Positions 54,190-64,000 of a DNA stretch of 64,000 nucleotides are shown piece after piece. A program made the position numbers and the translations under genes. The notes under the pieces are model-generated. The model made no database searches. It saw nothing but the letters and a program-made list of their open reading frames with translations, and had not been told where the DNA came from. Where the stretch lies: positions 128,991,023 to 129,055,022 of the forward strand of contig JAVGWX010000003.1 of assembly GCA_036924085.1 (NCBI GenBank), in the 5' to 3' direction. How positions within the stretch are numbered: position 1 is the stretch's first letter; each line of letters opens with the position of its first letter. The DNA is from Ariolimax columbianus. Lineage: Eukaryota > Mollusca > Gastropoda > Stylommatophora > Arionidae.

Positions 54190-56180
54190 CTCAAGAAAAA
54201 TTAGATTACAAAACACCAACAATATCTAGGGTTCTCATTAACCAATAATAGCTAATGTGCATACTAGCAAATAGTATCTAATGACCTTACTAACCAACAG
54301 TATTTAATGTCCAGACTAACCGATAACATCCAATCTCCGTACTTGCCAATAGTATCTAATGTCCTTACTAAATAAACACTATCTAATGCCCCTACTTCCC
54401 AATAATATTTAAAGTACTTACTAACCAATACTATGTAATGTACTTACTAACCAACAGTACTTAATGTCCTCAATAACCGATAACATTCAATGTCCATACT
54501 TGCCAACAGTATCCAATGTCCTTACTAACCGATAACATCCAATATCCATACTAACCAACATTATCTAATGTCCTTACTAAATAAACACTATCTACAGTCC
54601 CTACTTCCCAATAATATATAATGCACTTACTGACCAATAATATGTAAAGTACCTACTAACCAACAGTATCTAATGTCCTTACTACCCGATAATATCATAT
54701 CTGATGTTCATACTAATCGACAATACATAATGTCCTTACTAATGAATAACACATAATGTCCTAACTAACCAACAATATATAATGTCATTACTAACCAACA
54801 ATACAATACGTGTTGTCCTTACTAACAAACTATATCTGACGTCCTTACTAATTAATGTCTGTACTAGCACACATTACTTAATGTCTTTACTAACCAACAA
54901 TACGTAATGTCCTTACTAACAAACGTTTCTTAATGTCCTTACTAACAAACGTTACTTAATGTCCTTACTTACAAACAATACTTAATGTCCTTACTAACAA
55001 ACGTTACTTAATGTCCTTACTTACAAACAATACTTAATGTCCTTACTAACAAACAATACTTAATGTCCTTACTAACAAACGTTACTTAATGTCCTTACTA
55101 ACAAACGTTACTTAATGTCCTTACTAACAAACAATACTTAATGTCCTTACTAACAAACAATACTTAATGTCCTTACTAACAAACGTTACTTAATGTCCTT
55201 ACTTACAAACAATACTTAATGTCCTTACTAACAAACAATACTTAATGTCCTTACTAACAAACGTTACTTAATGTCCTTACTAACAAACGTTACTTAATGT
55301 CCTTACTAACAAACAATACTTAATGTCCTTACTAACAAACGTTACTTAATGTCCTTACTAACAAACGTTACTTAATGTCCTTACTAACAAACAATACTTA
55401 ATGTCCTTACTAACAAACAATACTTAATGTCCTTACTAACAAACAATACTTAATGTCCTTACTAACAAACGTTACTTAATGTCCTTACTAACAAACGTTA
55501 CTTAATGTCCTTACTAACAAACAATACTTAATGTCCTTACTAACAAACAATACGTAATGTCCTTACTAACAAACGTTACTTAATGTCCTTACTAACAAAC
55601 AATACTTAATGTCCTTACTAACAAACAATACTTAATGTCCTTACTAACAAACAATACGTAATGTCCTTACTAACAAACAATACGTAATGTCCTTACTAAC
55701 AAACGTTACTTAATGTCCTTACTAACAAACAATACTTAATGTCCTTACTAACAAACAATACTTAATGTCCTTACTAACAAACGTTACTTAATGTCCTTAC
55801 TAACAAACGTTACTTAATGTCCTTACTAACAAACGTTACTTAATGTCCTTACTAACAAACGTTACTTAATGTCCTTACTAACAAACAATACTTAATGTCC
55901 TTACTAACAAACAATACTTAATGTCCTTACTAACAAACGTTACTTAATGTCCTTACTAACAAACGTTACTTAATGTCCTTACTAACAAACAATACTTAAT
56001 GTCCTTACTAACAAACAATACTTAATGTCCTTACTAACAAACAATACGTAATGTCCTTACTAACAAATAATACTTAATGTCCTTACTAACAAACAATATC
56101 TGACGTTCTTACTAACCAACAACATCTGACGTCCTTACTAATCAACACTATATAATGTCCTTACTAATCAACAATATAAA
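54190..56180. repeat. 26-bp minisatellite with two unit variants, about 2 kb
   Basis: Core 'ttaatgtccttactaacaaa'. Left of about 54900 the units are degenerate and about 27 bp. From 54900 to 56110 about 46 units are near-identical and fall into two states, ending 'cgttac' or 'caatac', plus a rarer 'caatacg' variant. The states are arranged in repeated blocks (see findings). The array has no reading frame of interest. Confidence 0.96.
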
Positions 56181-56184
56181 ATGC

Positions 56185-57060
56185 CTTTTCTTTCGAAGTT
56201 AGCATGCCATCTTGTTTATTCACATGAACTCCAACCATGGATTCTAAGCATTTCCACAATACGACCAGACCTATTTTATTTGACATCACTTCCTCTTTCA
56301 CACTAATTGGCTATTTTCATGATCAGTGTGAAGACTTCATAGAAATTGGGTGTAACTTAAATTTTTATTAACTTTACAGAATGTCCCAACATTCTTTAGA
56401 CGCATTTTACGACATGCAAGAAAGGAAACAGTGGCGCCATTCTGTGTGCCCAAAGAACTACTGAGGTGAATTTGGTGTAAGCGAAACACACGCACAAATC
56501 ATTGACGCAAAGTAAGTTAAGCGCACGAAAACTGCAAAACAGAAAACATCTATCTGTACTTCGTTAGGTAAACAGATAAGCTTAGAGATTTCGATACAAG
56601 GTGTGCAATCACAGGTGTCCAGATCCTTCAAGGTGTGCAATCACAGGTGTCCAGATGCTTCCAATATACTTATTTATCATTAGAAAATAAAAGCACATCG
56701 CTATGGCGGAAATTTACCAGAAAATGGAAGGGCGGAGCGCGGAAACCCAGCCAGGCTATTAGTTGGGTGATAGCTACCAGACACTTTCAATAAATGATTA
56801 TAAACATAGTCGGCAAAGAGGGTGTGATATGGATGAAGACTATCTTAATTGTAGACATGTGGTAGACATGTTCCTTGAGCAGGAAGAAAATGTGAAGGTA
56901 ATGTAGAAATAGTTAATGGTTAATAGCGGGTATTACACGCGTACACATACATAGGCCCCCAAATGTACACAAACATGCAAATGGAAGTGAATTTAGAAGT
57001 CAGGTATAAGATATTATCCATATGTTTAGAATGTGTTTTTCAACTGAGATGAGGGCTGTC
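56185..57060. other. Non-coding DNA
   Basis: Contains a short tandem duplication of 'aaggtgtgcaatcacaggtg' + 'tccagat' at about 56598-56656. No gene recognised. Confidence 0.4.
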
Positions 57061-57064
57061 ATAC

Positions 57065-57372
57065 ACTAAAGTGTCCGCACGCACACACATGCAAAAACCA
57101 CACGCACAACACGCACACAACAAACACATAACAAACAACACACACCCCACACGCAACACAACACAACACACAACACAAACAAAACACAGCACGCAACACA
57201 TACAACGCACACCGCAGAACACAATACACACACCAAAACACACATCACACAACACACGTCACACAACACAACACGAGCCACACAACACAACACACATCTT
57301 ACGCACAACACATACACAATACATACCACATATCACAAAACAACACACAGACAACACACACGCAACACATAG
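57065..57372. repeat. CA-rich low-complexity block
   Basis: Imperfect aacacac/cacac units. Cys/Val-rich and Thr/His-rich frames are artefacts. Confidence 0.95.
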
Positions 57373-57436
57373 TAGTAGTAGCCCCTTTAATTATATATGT
57401 TTTTAATCCAAGTCGAAAGACCAAAGGTAAACAAAT

Positions 57437-57562
57437 CCATCATCTTGGTATCGTAATCGATAGAACTCTACAGAGTTCTCAATCAGTTTCTTGAAGGGTG
57501 GTTTAAACGATCTTAATAGACTCAAACACTTGAGCTAAGTAGACCCGCAGCCAGTTCGGCGA
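57437..57562 (-). repeat. SINE-A, short form with CR1-like hairpin, minus strand
   Basis: Minus strand: 'aactggctgcgggtctactt', 'gtgtttgagtctattaag', 'tttaaaccacccttcaagaa', then 'actgattgagaactctgtag', 'agttctatcgattacga'. The order and junction are the same as at 42118-42285. Confidence 0.7.
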
Positions 57563-57769
57563 AATCTATATCTGCTCTTAACAAACCACCTGAGGTAAGG
57601 TAAAAATAACTTGGGTAAATTTTTAAATTGAATTTTGTCTGAGCATCTGACGTTAAGCCTACTCTTTTCGATTTCCAACTTCCAAGGAGTTTTTAACGAG
57701 CTCAACACTGAACACGGAAGCACGATCTCAATACCCAGAGATCAAGGCATTTTTTACCAGAAGATCCAC

Positions 57770-57858
57770 GTGAAAAAAAAATCCCTGTCTACATCGTGAT
57801 TCGAGCCTGCAGCTTTCAGAACCTGAGCTAGACAAATTACCTCGAGAACACTGAGCCC
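57770..57858 (-). repeat. tRNA-like SINE head
   Basis: Minus strand 'tgtctagctcaggttctgaa' (A-box-like) and 'gcaggctcgaatcacgatg' (B-box-like). Confidence 0.5.
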
Positions 57859-57874
57859 TATATATATATATGTA

Positions 57875-59195
57875 GATAAGACAGGTTCAATGAAGATCAC
57901 AAGTCACTTATTAATGCGGTCCCAAAATCTGACAAACTGATTTTGCTAAAAATGTTTAATGCCAGAGTTGGCGCAGATCACACTACATGGGATGGCATCA
58001 ATCGTCATAATAATATATATAAATGTAACGACAACGGCCTACTCTTACCGAAGGCATTCGTCACAAACAAACTTATCATTACCCACACCATCGTCAGTCT
58101 CTCAGCTAGAAATAGGACTACATGGATGCGTACAAAGTCCCGTAACTGACATCTTATTGACTATATCATTGTTAAGCCGTCGGGATCGAGTGATGTTAAA
58201 ATAACTAATATTGTTTGTGGTGCGGAGTATTGGACTGACCATCGTCTCGTGATCACCAACTTGAGTTTAAAAGCCTAACCAATGAGACCATAAGGGCCAT
58301 TGCTTACTTTACAGCGCTGAAACACCTTGGTCCATCAACGAAAGCACAAGCGATGATGGTGAATTTAAGATTCTTTTCGACACAAAGCGTTAAGCGCACA
58401 GAGCTTTTCGAAATAACACATCGTTCTTGTCAAAGAAAACATCTTTCACTATCGTTCAAAGAACAGTCTAGACGAGACACAGGAAGTTACAGGATTTCTG
58501 ACTAAGCAGACGGGATCGGGGCATTTTCAGTGCGCAATGACCTAAAAATATTGAACAAGGCCCTGAAAGCACTTTATGGTCCCCAACCCTCTGATAAAGT
58601 ATCAGTTCGCAACGCCGATGGATTGCTGATAGCAGAAAAGGCTCAGATCCTCGACAGATGGGCGGAACATTTATGCAACATCCTTAACAGTCCATCATCT
58701 ATAAATGTAGAGGCCATCCAACGTATGCCGTTGATAGAAACATTTTTGGCCATGAATGAGCTCATCATTGAAATGAAGTAGACAAAGCCATCAAAGTTAT
58801 TTTTTCTAGATAAGCCCTTGGAACTGAAGCAATATCAGCTCACGTATATACAGTAGCTGGAACATGTCTTACAATGAAGCTCACTGAACTCTTCTGCTCC
58901 ATATGGGATGAAGGAATAGTTCCACAAGAAATGAAGGATGCGTCGAAATTACATATCTACAAGAGAAAACGAAATTACCGAGTTGGACAATCAAAACGGA
59001 ATTTTCGCTGCTGACTAATGCGACATGATCCTTGTAACCGTACTACTCAATCGTCTGAACAAACATCTTGAGCTAGACCACCACTTCTCGGAAAGCCTGT
59101 GTGGAATCAGAGCTGTTTGAGGAACTGTAGACATGATATTTGCATCGGGTCAGCTACAGGAGAAATGTCAAGAACAAAACCAAAATTTGTAAGAG
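57875..59195 (+). pseudogene. C2H2-tailed LINE, 5' part: endonuclease and start of RT
   Basis: Frames in order: 'INAVPKSDKLILLKMFNARV' (counterpart of GDFNARVG), 'TWDGINRHNNIYKCNDNGLL', 'RNRTTWM', 'HLIDYIIVKPSGSSDVK', 'CGAEYWTDHRLVITNLSL' (endonuclease SDH-type block), then 'ALKALYGPQPSDKVSVRNAD', 'AQILDRWAEHLCNILNSPSS', 'INVEAIQRMPLIET', 'LFCSIWDEG', 'LLNRLNKHLE', 'CRHDICIGSATGEMSRTK'. The match is to a widespread animal non-LTR family. Multiple frameshifts and stops. Coding similarity stops at about 59195, where another LINE's 3' end begins in reverse. Its own 3' end resumes at 60430. Confidence 0.78.
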
Positions 59196-59199
59196 CACG

Positions 59200-59960
59200 T
59201 TAACTTAACTTACCGTCTTTATACTGGTTTAGAAGATTCTGCAGTCTGTATACAACCAGTTTCTTTTAGAGTTCCTTGATCTAAAACAAATGTACATCCA
59301 ACCTTTTTTTGAATGCATACATTGACCCTTCCTCCGCTATTTCCTGTAGAAATGCATTCCAAACATTCACCACTCTATGACTAACAAATTATTTCTCATG
59401 TCTAATCTGGACCTTTCTTTAATTAAATTGTAGTTGTGCCCAATTGTTTTTGTAGGTGACTGTATTTTGAGAAACTTGTTATAGTCGAATTTATCTCTTC
59501 CTTTGATTATCTTGAAAATCTGTATTAAATAACCTGAATACTTCTTTTTTCAAGAGACAAAATGTCAGTTTTTCTAAACCGTTCCTCATAACTGTAATTC
59601 TGGAATCCCACTATTAGCTTTTTATCGTTTCCAGCATGTTCATATATCTCTTCGATAAGGACTCCACATCTGAACACTGTACTCTAGTCTAGGTCTAACT
59701 AATGCTTTATACAGTTTGACAATCACTTCCTTGCTACTATATTTGATATTTCCTATTATCATACCTAACATTGCATTTACCTTTTCAACTGCTACCTAAA
59801 CTTTCTCACTCACCTTTCCTGTATGATCTATTTTAATTCAAAGGTCATATTCCTTTTCTATCTTTCTAATATTGTTCACTCCAATTCTGTAATTATATTC
59901 CATATTTGATCTGTCCATGTGGATTACTGTACATTTTACGTTAAACTCCATTTGCCACCT
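59200..59960 (-). pseudogene. CR1-like LINE, 3' part, nested
   Basis: Clear nucleotide similarity to 49868-50610: 'ttatactggtttagaagatt', 'tctttaattaaattgtagtt', 'ttgaatgcatacattgaccc', 'taacattgcatttacctttt', 'aactccatttgccacctcg'. It ends with the family hairpin at 59205-59260. It breaks off at about 59960 inside the RT. Confidence 0.82.
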
Positions 59961-60425
59961 CGACATGTTTCGTGTGTGCAGATGCATTCCAAACAAGTGC
60001 CGCATACTTTGCCGATGAGAGTGAAGGGCAAGGTCTGATGTGCGGAGCCCATCGTTGGGAATGCTCTACATACAGTGTTTGCCAAATTGCGAATTAAGTT
60101 GTTTCTTGTCCTGACTTTTGTTTTACCGCAATGTGCCTTGTAAGATAATGTGCAGTCCAATTCAATGACTAAGTACTTGGGCGCATCGCTGAGTTCAAGT
60201 ACCTGTCCGTGCCATTTAATTTGAAGTTGTCGTCTTGCTGTTTCTCTTTTATTCAAGTGGAGATCACATGTGAGTCTTCAGATGGGCTTGACTTTGAGGT
60301 GGTTTTCCACATAGTATTCGGCTATTTTCTCTGACATACGCTCTACATCCTCAAAACAATTTCTGTTTGCAGCCATTGCAATGTCGTCGTCATATAAATT
60401 GTGTTGTTCTTGGACTAATTAGTTG
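59961..60425 (-). pseudogene. Jockey-like LINE RT fragment (YDDD to thumb)
   Basis: The minus strand from about 60405 reads 'LYDDDIAMAANRNCFEDVER', 'IAEYYVENHLKVKP', one in-frame TGA, 'HLNKRETARRQLQIKWHGQV', 'APKYLVIELDCTLSYKAHCG', 'RTRNNLIRNLANTVC'. This corresponds to YADDLA..., ...NP.KT....F, ..YLGV.LDRTL.Y..H, and ARNN.LRKL of Jockey-group polymerases. It belongs to a family different from both neighbouring LINEs. Confidence 0.75.
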
Positions 60426-60429
60426 ATCA

Positions 60430-60918
60430 TTGGTGTATAACGACTGGGCTGAAGTGCGCCATTCTCTCATCCTATTTTACGCCAGAGACAGAAAAAGAAA
60501 GAGAGAGAGAGAGAGAGCGAGATGGACTGTATACTTTGATAACGCCAGGAGGCTAAATCATTTTCACATGAATTGTCTAAGACGCATATTGCATATGAAA
60601 AAGCGTTTTAAGGACTGTCTGAAGTAATCCCTTAAGTGCTGTCAAATATACATTAACACCTGGGAAAACCTGGCTCAAGATCGTTCAACCTGGAATAGTT
60701 TGGTCACAAATGGCGTTGAAATCAGCGAGAGCCTCCCTGTTCAGGTAGTCCAGGAAAGACACGAAATTATGAAGTATAGAGCACAGGGAATACTAGAGGC
60801 AGCTGCGGACTATGTTTTCCAGTTGTGTCATAGAACGTTCCGCGCTTGCATTGGCTTGATTAGCAACACACATACTCAAGAATGCAGTATGCCATGGATG
60901 AAATATTATTATTATTAA
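60430..60918 (+). pseudogene. C2H2-tailed LINE, 3' part
   Basis: 'WTVYFDNARRLNHFHMNCLR' + 'RIL' (RT thumb), then 'DCLK', 'INTWENLAQDRSTWNSLVTN', 'YVFQLCHRTFRACIGLISNT' and 'HTQ', the CxxC..FRA.IGL.SH..TH zinc-finger tail of this family; the first Cys is replaced here. A (ga)n run lies at about 60490-60518. This completes the element begun at 57875. Confidence 0.78.
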
Positions 60919-60919
60919 T

Positions 60920-61171
60920 ACAGATGAAAACCTTAAAAGTGGGATAGAAATAAAAAAAAAACCATGTCTATGTATAGCAAATTGTTAATATGGTTGATTA
61001 GGAAGTCAAGAGTGTCCTTGAAGGGCTATCACATGACGTCATAATTGCAGTAAAAAGATGGCTGCTCCAGAATTGCGGAGTTTTGAAGTATAAGATGACA
61101 ATTTCCTAGCAAGAATTGTTTCTGGAGATGTAATGTGGGTCTGGTACCACAAGCCTGAAATGAAACTTAGG

Positions 61172-61202
<31 letters not shown>

Positions 61203-61395
61203 GGCGAGAGAGAGAGAGCAAAGGGGTAGTGATATTCCTCATCACCGAAACCAAAGAGTTTTGCACGCGGCAGTCTGTAGGCAAGGTTAAGCTGGCGTTC
61301 TCTTGAGATGAAATAGGCATTATTCTACAGCACTACATGGCCAGGAATACACTATCACTAGTGTCACGTATACAGGAATCATCTTTGATCCACAA
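60920..61395. other. Non-coding DNA with (GA)n
   Basis: (ga)n at about 61171-61220. No gene recognised. Confidence 0.5.
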
Positions 61396-61399
61396 TCAA

Positions 61400-61710
61400 A
61401 TCCCAACGACATGTACTTCAAAGGAAAGTTGACATTTGCAACATGACGATGCTGGACACTATCCTGCCCGTGCAACAACTGCAACCATCAAGGGCCTCCA
61501 CTACCAATGTCAATCACATCCGCCGTACACACCTGACGTATTCCCAAGTGATTTTCACGTCTTTGAACGAGTAAAGAAGCATTGAAAGGAAAGACTTTCT
61601 ACGAGTATCCATACACTTTGTAGACGCTGGGGGAATTGTATCGAGCGCAATGGTGACTCCACTGTGTTTAACTTTTCCAGAATACATTTACCAATTTTTG
61701 TTTTAAGATT
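61400..61710 (+). pseudogene. mariner transposase C-terminal relic
   Basis: Reads 'HDDAGHYPARATTATIKGLH', 'YQCQSHPPYTPDVFPSDFHV', 'FERVKKH', a stop, then 'CRRWGNCIERNGD'. This is the HDNARPH.A....I..L....L.HPPYSPDLAPSDFHLF block, holding the third acidic residue of the DD34D triad, and the terminal ..KRWDKCI...GDY. The N-terminal half is missing. Confidence 0.8.
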
Positions 61711-61889
61711 CTAATTTGAAGACCCCTTGTGTATGTATATATATATTACATAAGTTACTATCAAGTACTTCGCACAACGTCACTTCTTATAACCGCCAAA
61801 CCTATTTAGCTGTTATGAGTTTCTTGGCAAGTGTGCAGTACGGTACGTTACCATTACTTTCCGTACGTAGAGGAGTGAAAAAAAAACAT

Positions 61890-61976
61890 GTCTGCGAAAC
61901 TGGAAAGAAGCGCGATTCGAACAGGGTACGTTGGGATTGTGAAACTGGCGCTTCATCCCTAGGCCATGAAGCCTCC
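61890..61976 (-). repeat. tRNA-derived SINE head
   Basis: Minus strand 'tcatggcctagggatgaagc' (A box) and 'ccctgttcgaatcgcgc' (B box), about 40 bp apart: the clearest pol III-type promoter in the window. It is directly followed on the plus side by the (ATGT)n array, so the body is not visible. Confidence 0.6.
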
Positions 61977-61978
61977 TG

Positions 61979-62010
<32 letters not shown>

Positions 62011-62378
62011 TGTATGTATGTATGTATGTATGATGTATGTATGTATGTATGTATGTATGTATGTATGTATGTATGTATGTATGAATGTATGCATGCATGT
62101 GTGTATGTATGTATGTATGTACGTATGTATGTGTGTGTGTGTGTATGTATGTATGTATGCATGTATGTGTAAGTATGTATGTATATGTATGTATGTATTG
62201 TGTATGTATGTATGTATGTGTGTATGTATGTATGTATGGATGTATGTATGTATGTATGTATATATGTTTGTATGTATATGTATGTATGTATATGTATGTA
62301 TATGAATGTATATGTAGGTATGTATGTGTATATATGTATGCATATTTATGTACATGCATGTATGTATGTATGCAGGGC
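61977..62378. repeat. (ATGT)n microsatellite, about 400 bp
   Basis: Near-pure atgt units with occasional gtgt, atat and atgc variants. Long frames on both strands are artefacts. Confidence 0.98.
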
Positions 62379-62379
62379 A

Positions 62380-62930
62380 ATGCAGCAGGATCAAATCTGA
62401 TCATTAGAAGTGCCCCATTCAAGAGATTGTTTCGGAACATCTAGCTGCATGGCATTTTAACGGTCAGACTCCCAAATACCATCCACCTTTGACTAGTCTT
62501 TGTTGTTTTTGTTGTAGTTCACTTTCTGTTTCTTCAGTAAAACTTGGAGATTGATCAAACATCTCTTTTTTGTTGCCATGCTGGTGTCTTATCCATTGTG
62601 CTAGCTTGAGGTGGTGCTGAAACAAGTATTTTTATTATTGATACTATACTTTTCTACATGCCATTTCACGTTGCCTTTGTTCAATAGACTTTATGCCGCC
62701 TTTTCGATTGCTTCACCAAAGTCTTTCATTGCTCCGGCTCTGGACTCACTTTCCAGGCCTAATTCTTTCAGTAGATCATATACAGTTTTTTGTAACTGAG
62801 CTGTCTTAGTCTACTTCTAGACCTTGAACTATGTTTGTGAATCAGGATTTGTATCAGCACTGTTACCAGGTTCACATGTTTGGTCTTTCTGAAAGTTTGC
62901 TGTTCCTCTAATCTAGATTCGAACAGCACC
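62380..62930. other. Non-coding DNA
   Basis: Nothing recognised. Confidence 0.35.
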
Positions 62931-62934
62931 ATTT

Positions 62935-63312
62935 ACTTGATCAGCATGATGTGGTACAGTTAACTCGATCATGGTGATGTGGTGCAGTGAACTCGATCAT
63001 AGGGATGTGGTACAGTCAACTCGAACACGGGGATAGGGTACAGTGAACTCGATCATAGTGATGTAGTAAAGTCAACTCAATCATGGTGATGTGGTACAAT
63101 CAACTCAATCATGTTGATGTGGTACAATCAACTCGATCATCATGACGTGGTACAATCAACTCAATCATGGTGATGTGGTATAATCATCTCGATCATGATG
63201 TGCTACAATAAACTCGATTATGGTGATGTGATACAATCAACTCGATCACCATGACGTAGTACAATCAACTCGATCATGATGCTGTAGTACAATGAAATCG
63301 ATCACGGTGATT
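62935..63312. repeat. 28-bp minisatellite, about 14 units
   Basis: Unit 'gtacaatcaactcgatcatg' + 'gtgatgtg', with a/g and c/t variants, 28 bp, degenerate at both ends. Confidence 0.93.
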
Positions 63313-64000
63313 TGGTAGTACGGTTGTGAGTACATCACTATGTCTGGTCGTATTAAGCCTTCTTACTGCCATTAAGCTCCTACATTTTTCACTTATTTTC
63401 CTTTGTACTATGCATTCAAGTATCACTGCATTTTGGCGAATTGACAGCGGTCTTGTGCTAAAGTAGAAGTTGTTGCCCCTGTGTAGTGATGGGTTTGTAA
63501 CTGCGTTTATATGGTAAGGTTCAGTCCCCTTTTACGACATTTAAGTTGTTACGCATTTTGCTGCACGGAATCCACATCTGAAATGTGTAAATTTAATATT
63601 GTTCAGGATACCATTTTTTAATGTTTCCAATACTAACAATTCGAAAAGAAACCATTATTCCCTCTTTAGTAGTCGCGAATAGGGTAGGGTTGAAGGCATT
63701 CGTCATAAAGGCAGACACTGTTATAAGTGGGTGAATAACATCAGGGGATAGACTGGAAAAAACCTACCAGATTGCACCATTACGACAAGACAAACAGTAC
63801 ACTGCGAATTCATTTTAGCCATACTTAGATGCAGAGATGGCACTGAACTGAGCTGAACTAAAGTCGCGACATCTTGAACCTAAATATGGCTGCTCTAGTT
63901 AGATGTGAATGTGTCATTTTGTATGTAGAAATGTTTTGAATGTATCATTTGCAGTTGCATTGTCCGCCAGCAAGGCTTACGCAAGTAACGTTAATATTAC
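63313..64000. other. Non-coding DNA
   Basis: Nothing recognised to the end of the window. Confidence 0.35.

Noticed and set aside
54900..56110. CRISPR-like array
   Set aside because: The units are directly adjacent with no unique spacers, and the context is a eukaryotic minisatellite.
61802..62440. Long His/Thr/Tyr-rich ORFs of up to 212 codons
   Set aside because: They are translations of the (ATGT)n microsatellite. The same applies to 47650-48136 and 57040-57406.

Overview
The window looks like gene-poor, repeat-saturated nuclear DNA from an animal, probably a mollusc or another lophotrochozoan. The reasons are metazoan-type 18S and 28S rRNA-derived sequence, retrotransposon families common in molluscs (CR1-like, RTE-like, RNase H-bearing I-like, a C2H2-tailed LINE), mariner/Tc1 relics, and more than twenty minisatellite or microsatellite arrays. 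I found no host protein-coding gene that I can defend. Almost every open frame above 60 codons is either a decayed transposon or a read-through of a tandem repeat. The organism call is an inference; nothing in the sequence fixes the species.

Layout. 0-17 kb: two SINE-like families (called SINE-A and SINE-B here) among minisatellites with units of 17-37 bp, the largest being a 27-bp array at 10.15-11.34 kb and a 74-bp dimeric array at 14.5-15.0 kb. 17-25 kb: degraded DNA transposons (Mutator-like, DDE/IS630-type, two inverted-repeat mariner-like structures), an RTE 3' end and a 5'-truncated RNase H LINE with a (GAA)n tail. 25-29 kb: a 51-bp array, then a CR1-like LINE whose 3' hairpin was hit by an RTE that landed with a 5' inversion and a 12-bp target-site duplication. 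29.4-34.7 kb: the centrepiece, described below. 35-54 kb: more minisatellites, four copies of a third dispersed family (family C), SINE-A and SINE-B copies, tRNA-like heads and LINE/mariner relics. 54.2-56.2 kb: a 2-kb, 26-bp minisatellite with two alternating unit variants. 57.9-60.9 kb: a LINE split by fragments of two other LINEs. 61-64 kb: a mariner C-terminal relic, a tRNA-derived head, an (ATGT)n array and a 28-bp array.

The most unusual object is a 5.3-kb insertion at 29395-34734. It begins in GC-rich sequence that looks like an rDNA 5' external transcribed spacer, continues into about the first 1.2 kb of an 18S gene, switches to the 3' end of 28S, repeats that 18S/28S junction a second time, adds a longer 28S 3' end, and then runs in the same orientation into an I-like LINE (endonuclease, start of RT, RNase H remnant, C-terminal zinc knuckle) ending in (GAA)n. 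A perfect 14-bp direct repeat, gatcagccatagat, lies immediately before the GC-rich start and immediately after the (GAA)n tail, while CA-rich flanking DNA resumes on both sides. This suggests that the whole rRNA-LINE chimera was inserted by one target-primed reverse transcription event, or belongs to an element family whose 5' part is rDNA-derived.

Mobilisation networks can be read from the ends. SINE-B carries a (GAA)n tail like the I-like LINE, and one copy has a 13-bp target duplication also beginning with gatc. A short form of SINE-A ends in the 3' hairpin of the CR1-like LINE, as expected for SINEs that borrow LINE tails.
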